From: Burkholderia sp. WSM2232
Lineage (GTDB): Bacteria; Pseudomonadota; Gammaproteobacteria; Burkholderiales; Burkholderiaceae
NCBI RefSeq assembly: GCF_000472545.1
Contig: NZ_AWZV01000037.1
Span: 1-64,000 of the forward strand
Length of the DNA stretch: 64,000 nt
Reading direction: 5' to 3'
Positions 1-8,869 of this stretch are shown one piece after another (positions within the stretch are counted from its first letter, which is position 1; each line of letters begins with the position of its first letter). Under the pieces are notes generated by a model that ran no database searches, was not told where the DNA came from, and was given only the letters and a program-made list of their open reading frames with translations. The position numbers were made by a program, and so were the translations under genes.

Positions 1-38
1 CCCACTTATGAGCTGGCGGTTTGAGCCCGCTTTCTTTG

Positions 39-70
39 CTTACTTTCTTTGCGGCGGCAAAGAAAGTAAG
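39..70. repeat. Perfect 14-bp inverted repeat with 4-nt loop
   Basis: Arms at 39-52 and 57-70 (CTTACTTTCTTTGC and its exact complement) flank GGCG. The sequence that follows (GCCGCCCCGCACAGGGGCAAC) resembles an intergenic repeat I recall from Burkholderia-group genomes, but I cannot count copies here. There is no T-run, so it is not a typical terminator. Positions 1-167 contain no gene. Confidence 0.6.
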
Positions 71-167
71 TGCCGCCCCGCACAGGGGCAACACTAATAG
101 ACCACCGTGATCTCAAGGAAAGGCCAAGGGGGTTAGAACAAACCCCACCCCAGCCAAAAACCTGAAA

Positions 168-1220
168 TCACTTCCGCAAAGAATCCAGATCAATCACAAA
201 CCGATACTTCACATCGCTTTTCAACATCCGCTCATAAGCCTCGTTGATCTTCTGCATGGGAATCACTTCGACATCCGAAGTAATGCCATGCTCACCGCAG
301 AAGTCCAGCATTTCCTGCGTCTCGGCAATGCCGCCAATCAGCGAACCGGCCAGCCGGCGGCGCTTGAAAATCAGGTTGAATACTTGCGGTGATGGATGAT
401 CGTGCTCGGGCGCGCCCACCAGCGTCATCGTTGCGTCGCGCTTGAGCAGGTTCAGGAACGGATTGAGGTCGTGCTGCGCGGCCACCGTATTCAAAATCAG
501 ATCGAAGCTATTCGCATGCGCTTCCATCTCCTGCGGGTTCTTCGAAATCACTACCTCGTGCGCGCCAAGCCGCTTCGCGTCCTCGATCTTGGAAGGCGAC
601 GTGGTGAACAGCACCACGTGCGCGCCCATTGCGCGCGCGAGCTTCACGCCCATGTGGCCGAGGCCGCCGAGGCCGACAATGCCGACCTTCTTGCCAGGAC
701 CGGCGCCCCACGTGCGCAGCGGCGAATACGTGGTGATGCCCGCGCACAGCAACGGCGCGACGCCAGCCGGATCGAGATTCTGCGGCACACGCAGCGTGAA
801 TTCCTCGTCGACGACGAGCTGCGTCGAATAACCGCCGTAGGTGATCTGTCCGTCGACGCGGTCCACGCCGTTATAGGTTCCGACAAAACCGTTCTCGCAA
901 TACTGCTCGAGGCCTTCCGCACAGCTTGCGCAAGCACGGCATGAGTCGACAAGGCAACCCACGCCGACCAGGTCGCCTACTTTGTACTTCGTGACATCCG
1001 GACCCACCTCAGTCACGCGGCCGACGATTTCATGACCCGGCACCACCGGATACACCGTGTTCTTCCACTCGTTGCGGGCCTGATGCAGGTCGGAGTGACA
1101 CACGCCACAAAACAGTACTTCCATCTGCACATCGTGCGCGCGCAGTGCGCGGCGCTGGATTTCGAACGGGGCGAGCGGCGCGCTGGCGTCGTTCGCAGCA
1201 TAGGCATACGTCGTGCTCAT
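168..1220 (-). CDS. Zinc-dependent NAD(P) alcohol/aldehyde dehydrogenase (YahK/CAD-like)
   Basis: A 350-residue medium-chain dehydrogenase that probably reduces aldehydes to alcohols with NADPH in the cytoplasm. C38 in the CGVCHSD motif, H63 and E64 fit the catalytic zinc site. C94, C97, C100 and C108 form the structural zinc lobe. GLGGLG at 183-188 is the nucleotide-binding turn. The frame stays open upstream to 1379, but the ATG at 1220 has a GGAG ribosome-binding site and begins where family members begin. It is divergent from an AraC-type regulator at 1575. The pair recalls E. coli yqhD/yqhC, where a related AraC_N regulator controls an aldehyde reductase, so a role in aldehyde stress is inferred. 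The substrate is unknown. Confidence 0.9.
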   Translation of the reverse strand: MSTTYAYAANDASAPLAPFEIQRRALRAHDVQMEVLFCGVCHSDLHQARNEWKNTVYPVVPGHEIVGRVTEVGPDVTKYKVGDLVGVGCLVDSCRACASCAEGLEQYCENGFVGTYNGVDRVDGQITYGGYSTQLVVDEEFTLRVPQNLDPAGVAPLLCAGITTYSPLRTWGAGPGKKVGIVGLGGLGHMGVKLARAMGAHVVLFTTSPSKIEDAKRLGAHEVVISKNPQEMEAHANSFDLILNTVAAQHDLNPFLNLLKRDATMTLVGAPEHDHPSPQVFNLIFKRRRLAGSLIGGIAETQEMLDFCGEHGITSDVEVIPMQKINEAYERMLKSDVKYRFVIDLDSLRK

Positions 1221-1574
1221 GAGTAGCTCCGGCAAAGAGAGTGAGATTGCAAGGCGCCGAAGATGGGCGACGTGCGTCGCCGATGCAGCCAACCTTGCCG
1301 TGGTTTGCCATTCGAAGCCGGCCTCGCGGCGCGGGACAGCAGCGCCAAATAGCGGCGCGGGCCGCGACGGCGGACTCATCGAATGTGAGCTGCCGACCCC
1401 ATGCCGCGAGGCGCGGAAAAGGTCGTGCAGGCAGGGTTCCCATGTTAGAAGCCCGTAGTGGGCCAGTGAATACCTGAATATCTTGAAGGTTTGCCTAAAA
1501 CTCCGCGAATGGAGCGCAGCAGCCTGTTTGATGCTAAATTTCAGGCATTATCCTCTTGCCGTCACTATATCGTC
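1221..1574. other. Divergent intergenic region, dehydrogenase / AraC regulator
   Basis: This 354-bp stretch has no credible gene. It should carry both promoters and the AraC-type binding sites. A 5-bp inverted pair (GCCTG ... CAGGC) lies at about 1522-1546, just before the chosen AraC start, and is only suggestive. Confidence 0.5.
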
Positions 1575-2564
1575 ATGTCGCCGTTACCGTCCGGACCATC
1601 ACCGTCTGCCGCCGAAATTGCCGCTGCCCCTGCCGCACAGCAGCGCCTCATCGAAGTCTTCGACACGCTTGCGCCAAAGCCGGGCATGACCGGCTCGAGC
1701 CTCGACGGCGTTAGCCTGATGCGCGCGAACAGTCCGATGCCGCGCATGCCCGTCATGTACGAGCCGTCCATTGTGATCGTGTGCCAGGGACGCAAGCGGG
1801 GTTATCTCGGCGATCAGGTGTTTCAGTACGACGCGCAGCAATACCTGGTGCTGTCCGTGCCGTTGCCGTTCGAATGCGAGACCGAGGCGAGCATCGACGA
1901 ACCGTTTCTCGGCATCTCCATTCGGGTCGATCTGGCAGTGGTCGCCGAGTTGCTGATGGCGCTCAACGAAACGCAGGGCGCTGCACGCAACGAACCGCTC
2001 GGCATTTATTCCACGCCGCTCGATCCAGCCTTGAGCAGCGCGGTGCAGCGCTTGCTCGACGCATTGATGTCGCCGGTCGACGCGCGCATTCTCGCGCCCG
2101 GCATAGTGCGCGAAATCTGTTATCGCGTGCTGACCGGCGAGCAGGGCGATGCGATTCGCGCAGCGCTCATGCATCAGAATCACTTCGGGCGCATTGCCAA
2201 AGCACTGCGCCGTATTCATGCGGACTATCACGGCCAGCTCGATGTGGATACGCTCGCCTCCGAAGCCGGCATGAGCCTCGCCGTTTTTCACGCGCAATTC
2301 AAGGCCGTGACGGCGACTTCGCCGATGCAATACGTGAAGACCACGCGTTTGCATCACGCGCGTTTGCTGATGGTGCAGGACGGTCTGAATGCGGGCGCGG
2401 CCGCCGCGCGCGTGGGCTACGAAAGCGCGTCGCAGTTCAGCCGCGAATTCAAGCGTCTTTTCGGCCTGAGTCCCGTCGACGAGGTCAAACGCATGCGCGC
2501 AATCTACGATTCGCCGCCGCCACGTATCGTCAAGCCTGTCGCGCGCTACGTGACGGCGGTGTAG
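1575..2564 (+). CDS. AraC-family transcriptional regulator (AraC_N type, YqhC-like)
   Basis: About 329 residues. The N-terminal part (roughly residues 25-180, with MPVMYEPSIVIVCQGRKRG) matches the AraC_N ligand-sensing domain. The last 100 residues hold two helix-turn-helix motifs typical of AraC/XylS (LDVDTLASEAGMSLAVFHAQFK, then ARVGYESASQFSREFKRLFG). The frame is open from a TTG at 1491 with another ATG at 1509. The ATG at 1575 (MSPLPSG) is preferred for length, but no start has a strong ribosome-binding site. It probably activates the divergent dehydrogenase in response to an aldehyde or alcohol, by analogy with YqhC. The start codon is uncertain; the family is not. Confidence 0.85.
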   Translation: MSPLPSGPSPSAAEIAAAPAAQQRLIEVFDTLAPKPGMTGSSLDGVSLMRANSPMPRMPVMYEPSIVIVCQGRKRGYLGDQVFQYDAQQYLVLSVPLPFECETEASIDEPFLGISIRVDLAVVAELLMALNETQGAARNEPLGIYSTPLDPALSSAVQRLLDALMSPVDARILAPGIVREICYRVLTGEQGDAIRAALMHQNHFGRIAKALRRIHADYHGQLDVDTLASEAGMSLAVFHAQFKAVTATSPMQYVKTTRLHHARLLMVQDGLNAGAAAARVGYESASQFSREFKRLFGLSPVDEVKRMRAIYDSPPPRIVKPVARYVTAV

Positions 2565-2601
2565 GGAAAGCCGACGCGCACGCGGCCAGCGTCACCGCGG
2601 T

Positions 2602-4083
2602 TCATTGCGGACCGCTCGCCTGTGGGTCGAGCTGATTGGCGTAGTGCGAGCGCTTCTCCTCGTACATCAGCAGATCGGCGCGCTGTACGCCCGCTTCCAG
2701 GCGGTCGCCGCGCTGACAGGTCGCCGCGCCCATCGAAAAGCTGAGCGGCGAGCCGGGGTAGAACTGATTGTTCATCTCGACCAGCTTGCAGATCGCTTCC
2801 ATCATCGCCGCGCCACCGCGCTCGTCCGTGTCCGGCATCAGAATCGCGAATTCGTCCCCGCCAATGCGCGCGGCCTGAAACGGCGTCTCCATGGCCTTGG
2901 CAAGCACTTCGCCGGCGCGGCGCAGCAATGCGTCGCCGGCAGCATGGCCGAGTTGATCGTTCACGCGTTTCAGGCCATTCAGATCGGCCATGATGATCGT
3001 TACGGGCCAAGGTCCCTTGCGCTCGAGCCGGTTCAGTTCGTCGACATAGAACGAGCGGTTGCGCAGTTTCGTCAGCACGTCGTGCTTGCCCAGAAACTCG
3101 AGGTAAGCCTCCGCCTTCTTGCGTGCGGTGATGTCGGTCAGCGCGACGAGTACCAGGTCCCAGTCGTTTTCATGTCCCGGCAGCACCGAAAACTGCAGGT
3201 GTACGTGCACTTCGCTGCCGTCGAGCGAATAGTTGAGCACCTCGCGCTGCTGGAATAGTTTGCCTTCCCATAAGTCCAGCAACTGCTCGCGGAAATGCGG
3301 CCGCATGTCGTCGCGGAACACGTCGGCGAGGCGGGCGCGCAGTGTCTTCTTATCGGGCGCGGCGAACATGTCGAGCGTGTGCTGGTTCACGTCGAGCACA
3401 TGAATCTCCTGCATGCAGCGTTCGACGAACTCCGGGTGCACATCGGTAAACACGCGAAAATCGCTGATGCCCGCCGCCCGCGCCCCATCGAGCAATTGCT
3501 TCACGGCGCTGAAATCCTCCACCCACAGCGATACCGGAGAATGTTCGAAGAGGCCGCGTGCGTATTCCTCGGCGAGCGTCACGCGGTGTCTTGCCCCCTC
3601 CAGTTCGGTGATGTCTTCCACCGAAACGAGCACACGGTCCCAGCGTTCTTCGTGCCCCGGCAGCACAGAGCCTTTGAGCAGCACGTCGAGTCGCCGCCCG
3701 GTGAGCGTGTAGTTGACGGTCTGGCTCGTAAAGTGCAATTGCCCGGCCCACAACTGGCAGAGTTCCTCGAGATGAGTCTTCAGCATGTCGTCGCGGAACA
3801 CGGCAGCAAGGTTGCCGTTGAGCGTGTCGAAGTCCGCAGCCTCGAATTGCGTGAGCGTCTTCTGATTGACCTTGATGACGCGAATGCTACGCGCGCATTC
3901 GGCGACCCGTGCGGGCGCTTCGGCGAAACACGCGCGCAGGTCGGTCACGCCCTCGGCGCGCCATGTGTCGAACAGATCGCGCACGCCGCTAAAGTCTTCG
4001 ACCCACAGCGAGACGGGCGCAAGGTCGAACATTTTGGAATCGTCGTTGGAAGGCTGGGGGACGTGAGGCGAAATATCCGGCAT
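2602..4083 (-). CDS. Tandem PAS-like sensor diguanylate cyclase (GGDEF)
   Basis: A 493-residue soluble protein with no membrane segment. It contains two clearly duplicated sensor modules (about 20-165 and 180-320), each opening with PVSLWVEDFS, passing VNQ(K/H)TL and F(R)DDM, and ending in VLPGHE...DITE/DITA. A C-terminal GGDEF domain follows, with RIGGDEFAIL near residue 408. The motif is intact, so c-di-GMP synthesis is expected. The five-upstream RxxD product-inhibition site is absent (ETPF instead), so allosteric feedback is not predicted. No EAL domain follows. It ends convergently 38 bp from the AraC gene, and nrdJ lies upstream on the same strand behind a likely terminator. The sensed signal is unknown. 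Confidence 0.92.
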   Translation of the reverse strand: MPDISPHVPQPSNDDSKMFDLAPVSLWVEDFSGVRDLFDTWRAEGVTDLRACFAEAPARVAECARSIRVIKVNQKTLTQFEAADFDTLNGNLAAVFRDDMLKTHLEELCQLWAGQLHFTSQTVNYTLTGRRLDVLLKGSVLPGHEERWDRVLVSVEDITELEGARHRVTLAEEYARGLFEHSPVSLWVEDFSAVKQLLDGARAAGISDFRVFTDVHPEFVERCMQEIHVLDVNQHTLDMFAAPDKKTLRARLADVFRDDMRPHFREQLLDLWEGKLFQQREVLNYSLDGSEVHVHLQFSVLPGHENDWDLVLVALTDITARKKAEAYLEFLGKHDVLTKLRNRSFYVDELNRLERKGPWPVTIIMADLNGLKRVNDQLGHAAGDALLRRAGEVLAKAMETPFQAARIGGDEFAILMPDTDERGGAAMMEAICKLVEMNNQFYPGSPLSFSMGAATCQRGDRLEAGVQRADLLMYEEKRSHYANQLDPQASGPQ

Positions 4084-4136
4084 GAGGTTCTCGTCGCAGA
4101 AAGTCTGGCTATTCTACGGTCCCGTTGAGTCGCTCG

Positions 4137-4195
4137 AAAAAAGACGGTTGCGGGTGCGGCGCGCATCGACAACGATGCCGCGCCGCAGCCACCCG
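4137..4195 (-). terminator. Likely terminator of nrdJ
   Basis: Read on the minus strand, a GC-rich hairpin (arms about 4173-4195 and 4151-4168, loop TTGT) lies just after the nrdJ stop. Eight bases later it is followed by six T residues (4142-4137). The stem has bulges and the gap before the T-run is longer than ideal. Confidence 0.45.
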
Positions 4196-4219
4196 CTGTT
4201 CAGGCGTCAGTCGGCTAAC

Positions 4220-6799
4220 TCAGCCGCAAGCGCCCACCTCGCCACAGGCCGTGCAGAAGTCGCAGCCGTCCTTGCGGATAACGGCGTTCGCGCCGCACGA
4301 ACCGCATTTGCGCCCGAGCATGGTATGCAGTCCGGGCACCATGCCAGGCGGTGCCATTTCCGGCGTTTCCGCGTCCGCCGGATGCGCACGAATGCCGAAG
4401 TCCGCGGGCAGCGCCGTTTCGGCTTTCATCTGTCCGCGCGGCAAGCGGGCGAGCAGGCGCGACGGAACCTGATTGCCTTCAGCGTCAAGAAAGCCGCGGC
4501 GGTGCAGGATCTGCTGGATGGCAAAGGCGAGCGCGGCCACTTCCGAATCGTGCCAGCGCGGCGTGCGGTGGCCGTCCAGACGTTGCACCTCGCCAAGCCG
4601 CACCTGGCCGCGGTCCCACGAGACCTTGCGCATGTCCTGCAGATTACGCGCGACGAAACCGCCGCGCGCCGCGAGCGACAACGAGCGCATGGTCGCCGTG
4701 ATCCATTGCTGCGATTCGTCGCGCTGACCGGTCGGAATGAAGAACTCGATGGGCCGCTCGATCGTCACGTCTTCGCCGCCCAGGCGCCCGGTTACCTCGA
4801 TGAACGACACGGCGACGTACAGCGATTTCTTGCCGGCTTGCGTCAGATACTCGACCTTCTCGATGATCGCAGGCAACTCGCCCTTGGGCCGATGATCGAT
4901 CGCGATACGCAGCGGATCGAGGTCGCTCTCGGCGAGCGTGTCGTCCGCCTGAGCCGGGCTCACGCTCAGCACCGCGCCGAGCGTTTCGTTCGGGCGGTAG
5001 GTGGCAAGGCCCTTCAGTCCGCTTTTCCATGCGTCGAAATAGAGGCTTTCGAAGGCTTCGAACGGATAGTCGGCGGGCACGTTCACGGTCTTCGAAATCG
5101 ACGTGTCCACGTAAGGCTGAACCGCCGCCATCATGTCGAGATGATCGCGCGCGGACATTTCCAGCGCACTGACGAAGTAGTCGGGCAGCCGGCTCACGTC
5201 GCCGCCCAGTTCGCGATACAGCCGGTACGCGTAATCTTCGACATCGAACGATTCGCGGCTGCCGTCGGCCATCACCTTCATGCGCTTGTAGGTCCAGGAG
5301 AAGGCCGGCTCGATGCCGTTCGACGCATTGTCCGCGAACGCGAGGCTGACTGTGCCGGTCGGCGCGATGGACAGAAGATGGCTGTTGCGAATGCCGTCGC
5401 GGCGAATTGCGTCCTTCAGGTCCTCCGGCAGGCGCGACGCGAAGGTGCCGGGCTCCAGATACCGCTTTGCGTCGAACAGAGGAAACGCGCCGCGTTCTTT
5501 CGCGAGTTCCACCGACGCGCGGTACGCCTCGTCGCGCATCAGCCGCGCAATGCGCACGGCGAAGTCGCGACCTTCCTGCGAGTTGTAGCGCAGGCCGAGC
5601 ATCACGAGCGTATCGCCGAGACCCGTAAAACCCACGCCGATACGGCGTTTGGCGCGCGATTCGTCGTATTGCTGCGGCAGCGGCCAGAGCGTCACGTCCA
5701 GCACGTTGTCCAGAAAGCGCACCTGTGTGCGGGTGCGTTGTGCGAGGCCGTCCCAATCGAATGAGGGCTTGCGGCCTTTCAGTTGCGCAAACGGCTCGAG
5801 CACGAAACGCGTGAGATTGAGCGGGCCGAGATTGCAGCAGCCGTAAGCGGGCAACGGCTGCTCGCCGCAGGGATTGGTCGCGCGAATTGTTTCGACGGCG
5901 CGCAGGTTGTTGTCTTCGTTCATCCGCGAAATGAAGACGATGCCCGGCTCCGCAACGTCATACGTGGAGCGCATGATGCGGTCCCAGATCTCGCGCGCCG
6001 GCCGCTCGCTGTACACCCACATGCCGTCGTCGCGCTGACGCATGTCGCCGGCCGCGCGCAGCGCCGGCGACGGCTCTGCGCGATGCACGAGCTGCCACGG
6101 CTCATCTTCCTCGACCGCGCGCATGAATTGGTCGGTCACGCCAACGGATACGTTGAAGTTGTTCCAGCGGCCCTTCGAATGCTTCGCCTCGATGAATTCG
6201 AGCAGGTCCGGATGATCGCAGTCGAGCACGGCCATCTGCGCGCCGCGCCGCGAGCCCGCACTCTCCACCGTGCGGCACGATGCGTCGAACACGTCCATAT
6301 AACTGCACGGCCCGGATGCCGACGAACTCGTGGTATGAACGCGCGCGCCCTTGGGCCGGATCGCGGAGAAGTTGTAGCCAACGCCGCCGCCGCGCCGCAT
6401 GGTTTCCGCCGCCTGCAGCAGCGCGACGTAGATGCCGGGCAGGCCCTGTTCGTCGACGCCCTGGATCGCGTCGCCGACCGGCTGCACGAAGCAGTTGATC
6501 AGCGTGGCGGCGATCCCGCTGCCCGCGGCGCTCATGATGCGGCCTGCGCCGAGCGCGCCGTGCCGCAGATTGTCGACGAAAAGCGCTTCCACGGATTCGC
6601 GCAACACCGCCGGTTCGGCCGCGGCGACGCCGTGCGCGACGCGCCTGAAGACGTCGTCGGCGGATTGCTCGTCGCCTTTCGCGTACTTTTCGAGCAGGAC
6701 GTCGGTGGAAAACTGCTGGGGAGCGACTAGCGGAGCGGGGGGCGCGCTGGCCGCGCGGGTGTCCGGCCTGGCGGACGGATGCGGCGTGTCTTCTGCCAT
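4220..6799 (-). CDS. nrdJ: Adenosylcobalamin-dependent (class II) ribonucleotide reductase
   Basis: An 859-residue enzyme that reduces ribonucleotides to deoxyribonucleotides using adenosylcobalamin as radical source, so it works with or without oxygen. Visible family blocks are GGGVGYNFSAIRPKG (about 137-151), NPCGEQPLPAYGCCNLG (about 310-326) with catalytic cysteine and glutamate, and APTGTVSLAFADNASNGIEP (about 485-504). The C-terminus has Cys-rich pairs (CGSCG ... CDFCTACGEVGACG), which fit a zinc ribbon and redox tail. Length is normal for the single-chain form. The ATG at 6799 has an AAGGG ribosome-binding site. I looked for a cobalamin riboswitch or NrdR boxes upstream and could not support either. 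Confidence 0.95.
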   Translation of the reverse strand: MAEDTPHPSARPDTRAASAPPAPLVAPQQFSTDVLLEKYAKGDEQSADDVFRRVAHGVAAAEPAVLRESVEALFVDNLRHGALGAGRIMSAAGSGIAATLINCFVQPVGDAIQGVDEQGLPGIYVALLQAAETMRRGGGVGYNFSAIRPKGARVHTTSSSASGPCSYMDVFDASCRTVESAGSRRGAQMAVLDCDHPDLLEFIEAKHSKGRWNNFNVSVGVTDQFMRAVEEDEPWQLVHRAEPSPALRAAGDMRQRDDGMWVYSERPAREIWDRIMRSTYDVAEPGIVFISRMNEDNNLRAVETIRATNPCGEQPLPAYGCCNLGPLNLTRFVLEPFAQLKGRKPSFDWDGLAQRTRTQVRFLDNVLDVTLWPLPQQYDESRAKRRIGVGFTGLGDTLVMLGLRYNSQEGRDFAVRIARLMRDEAYRASVELAKERGAFPLFDAKRYLEPGTFASRLPEDLKDAIRRDGIRNSHLLSIAPTGTVSLAFADNASNGIEPAFSWTYKRMKVMADGSRESFDVEDYAYRLYRELGGDVSRLPDYFVSALEMSARDHLDMMAAVQPYVDTSISKTVNVPADYPFEAFESLYFDAWKSGLKGLATYRPNETLGAVLSVSPAQADDTLAESDLDPLRIAIDHRPKGELPAIIEKVEYLTQAGKKSLYVAVSFIEVTGRLGGEDVTIERPIEFFIPTGQRDESQQWITATMRSLSLAARGGFVARNLQDMRKVSWDRGQVRLGEVQRLDGHRTPRWHDSEVAALAFAIQQILHRRGFLDAEGNQVPSRLLARLPRGQMKAETALPADFGIRAHPADAETPEMAPPGMVPGLHTMLGRKCGSCGANAVIRKDGCDFCTACGEVGACG

Positions 6800-7041
6800 G
6801 GTGTGCCCTTAAACGGCGCCGTGCCGCGCACGGCGCGATGGGTGGAGATGCGTGTCACTGTACCGTCAGGCGTGCAGCCAGCAGGATGATGTGACGCAAG
6901 CAGGTCCACCTTAACGCACGTGGCGAAGGGCCGCAATCCGGTGGCTTTTATACGGTTTTACGCGGCGGCGATGCGATGCGCCGCACGTTGCGCCGTTACG
7001 CGGTCCTCGCGGCGCATAACGGCGGACAGGGCGACGGCGAC

Positions 7042-7332
7042 TCAGGCTTCGGCAGGCAGCGCGCCGAGTATTTCGGCACAGATCATCGCCGAGGCGTTCG
7101 CGGGCGCCGGCCGCTCGGCCGGCTTGAACACCGCGTCGCCGCGGCGGATCTTGCGACGCGACACTGCGCACGTTCCCGACGTATGCGCCGACCTGCGCCG
7201 CCAGCGCTGCTCGCCGTAATGACATCGTCCCGGCTCGACCCAGCGGATCACCAGCGTCGTGTCGGAGCGCTCGAGAATCTCGATGCGTACGCCGTTGGTA
7301 CCGTCAAGGGGGATGGACTCCAGGGTCATCAT
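7042..7332 (-). CDS. DUF3331-family small protein
   Basis: A 96-residue basic protein starting MMTLESIPLDG. The core WVEPGRCHYGEQRWRRR...TCAVSRRKIRRGDAVFKP matches my memory of DUF3331, a family seen largely in Burkholderiaceae. Two cysteines (GRCHYG and GTCAVS) could bind metal, but nothing proves it. The ATGATG start at 7332 has a CGGAGC ribosome-binding site, and the longer reading frame to 7419 is not needed. It is 242 bp upstream of nrdJ on the same strand, probably as a separate transcript. Function unknown. Confidence 0.75.
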   Translation of the reverse strand: MMTLESIPLDGTNGVRIEILERSDTTLVIRWVEPGRCHYGEQRWRRRSAHTSGTCAVSRRKIRRGDAVFKPAERPAPANASAMICAEILGALPAEA

Positions 7333-7678
7333 CGTCGGCTCCGTATTTGTGGGTGTGCCGAATTTAGTCCCGCGCGCGCTTCTAAGCCATTGTGTCCCCG
7401 TTGAAACACTGTTCCCCAAATAGCAACAATCCGACTTGACTTTTTATGAGCGTTGAATGGGCGCGCCTTAGCGGAGCGTGCGGTCGATGGAAAACAGATA
7501 GGAGCGCTTTTTGCAACGCAGTGTTGTAGCTGGTGAGACAGCCAGATCGCCCAGGCAGACGTGCACGCGCATCCTTTAAGATGTCATGGTCATTGTGCGA
7601 GCGCGTCCCGCCAGTCTAACGGGTTTGCTTTTTTTGGGTCGGCTCGCGTGCACTCCCGGTATTCACATTCGAGTCAAC
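7333..7678. other. Divergent intergenic region, DUF3331 / AI-2E permease
   Basis: 346 bp without a supported gene. It presumably carries promoters for both flanking genes. I see a TTGACT hexamer near 7435 but no convincing -10 partner. Confidence 0.4.
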
Positions 7679-8788
7679 ATGAATTCACGTCCACCCGCCG
7701 CCGGGTCCGAATCGGCGTATCCGAAACACCCCACGCAGGCACTGTTGACGCCCGAGCGCGTGAAGAAACAGAAGGCCGCTTCGCTCGCGCTTTACATCGG
7801 ACTCGTGCTGCTGGCGTTGTGGGTCGTGCGCGATTTTCTTGCGGTAGTGGGATGGGCGGGTGTGCTCGCGATTGCGCTATGGCCGCTGCTGCGCATGGTC
7901 GAGGGTAGCCGCTGGCTGAGCGGGCGCACCACGCTGATCGCCGCCGCACTGACGCTCGCGATTGCGTTGCTGGTCGTGCTGCCGGTAGGCGTCGGCATCG
8001 CTCAGGCGCTGCGCGAAGCACACGATCTGAGCGAGTGGTTCAAGGCGGCGCAGGAGAACGGCATTGCGATGCCGGACTTCATTCACCATTTGCCGTTCGG
8101 CGTGCACCAGGCCGAGGCGTGGTGGCAAGCCTACCTCGCGCCGCCTCTGCGCGATTCGGCCGCGATGAAGGGCTTGCACAGCACCACCGTCGTCACGCTG
8201 GGGCGCCACTTCGGCGCGCGCGCCGTGCATGCGGTGACCGTATTCGCCTTCATGCTGGTGACCTTGTTCGTGATCTTTCAGGCGGGGCCGCGTCTGTCCG
8301 GGGCCCTCGCGAGAGGTTTGCAGCGCGGGTTCGGCGAAGACGGCGCGCAGCTTGTCCAGCGCATGGCCACAGCCGTGCGCGGCACCGTATCGGGCCTGGT
8401 GGTGGTTGGGCTCGGCGAAGGCGCGTTGCTGGGCGTCGCCTATTTCGTCACCGGCTTGCCGCACGTCGCGCTGCTCGCGCTCATTACCGCGATTGCCGCA
8501 ATGCTGCCGTTCTGCGCGCCGATCACGTTCAGTCTGGCAGCGTTGTGGCTGTTCTCGCAGGGATCGGTGGCCGATGCAATTGGCCTCCTGGTGTTCGGTT
8601 CGATCGTGGTTTTCGTCGCCGAGCATTTCGTGCGGCCGGTGTTGATCGGCAATTCGACGCGGCTGCCTTTCCTGCTGGTACTGTTCGGAATTCTCGGCGG
8701 CGCCGAGACCTTTGGGCTGCTTGGCCTCTTTATCGGCCCCGCGCTCATGACCGTGTTGATGGTGCTGTGGACCGACCTCGTGCAATAG
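7679..8788 (+). CDS. AI-2E family (UPF0118/YdiK-like) inner-membrane transporter
   Basis: A 369-residue multi-pass membrane protein. There are hydrophobic segments after about residue 35 (LALYIGLVLLALWVV, AVVGWAGVLAIALWPLL, TLIAAALTLAIALLVVLPVGVGIA), then a soluble middle part and five or so helices toward the C-terminus. That end includes the family-typical tail LPFLLVLFGILGGAETFGLLGLFIGP. The family is named for AI-2 export by TqsA, but most members have no proven substrate, so transport of AI-2 should not be assumed. The ATG at 7679 (MNSRPPAAG) is chosen over an earlier GTG/ATG because it fits family length. Its ribosome-binding site is weak. It faces the esterase gene convergently. Confidence 0.88.
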   Translation: MNSRPPAAGSESAYPKHPTQALLTPERVKKQKAASLALYIGLVLLALWVVRDFLAVVGWAGVLAIALWPLLRMVEGSRWLSGRTTLIAAALTLAIALLVVLPVGVGIAQALREAHDLSEWFKAAQENGIAMPDFIHHLPFGVHQAEAWWQAYLAPPLRDSAAMKGLHSTTVVTLGRHFGARAVHAVTVFAFMLVTLFVIFQAGPRLSGALARGLQRGFGEDGAQLVQRMATAVRGTVSGLVVVGLGEGALLGVAYFVTGLPHVALLALITAIAAMLPFCAPITFSLAALWLFSQGSVADAIGLLVFGSIVVFVAEHFVRPVLIGNSTRLPFLLVLFGILGGAETFGLLGLFIGPALMTVLMVLWTDLVQ

Positions 8789-8803
8789 TTGCACGCCCGG
8801 TTG

Positions 8804-8868
8804 TGGTGCGGTGCGTGCGGTGCGGTGCGGGTGCGTGCGATGCGGGTGCGTGCGATGCGGGGCGGGCG
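8804..8868. repeat. GTGCG-rich simple repeat with two 15-bp tandem copies
   Basis: The gap between two convergent genes is built of GTGCG/GATGCG units. Two exact 15-bp tandem copies (GGGTGCGTGCGATGC) occupy 8829-8858. It is probably a slippage-prone spacer, and no stem or T-run is present. Confidence 0.6.
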
Positions 8869-8869
8869 C

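Noticed and set aside
4082..6730. Two long plus-strand frames opposite nrdJ
   Set aside because: Shadow frames of a strongly conserved gene; their products lack any domain.
6800..7041. Cobalamin riboswitch or NrdR boxes upstream of nrdJ
   Set aside because: A GCAGCCAGCAGG stretch near 6871 hints at a B12 box, but the other conserved blocks and the helix layout are not visible, and no NrdR-type repeats were found.
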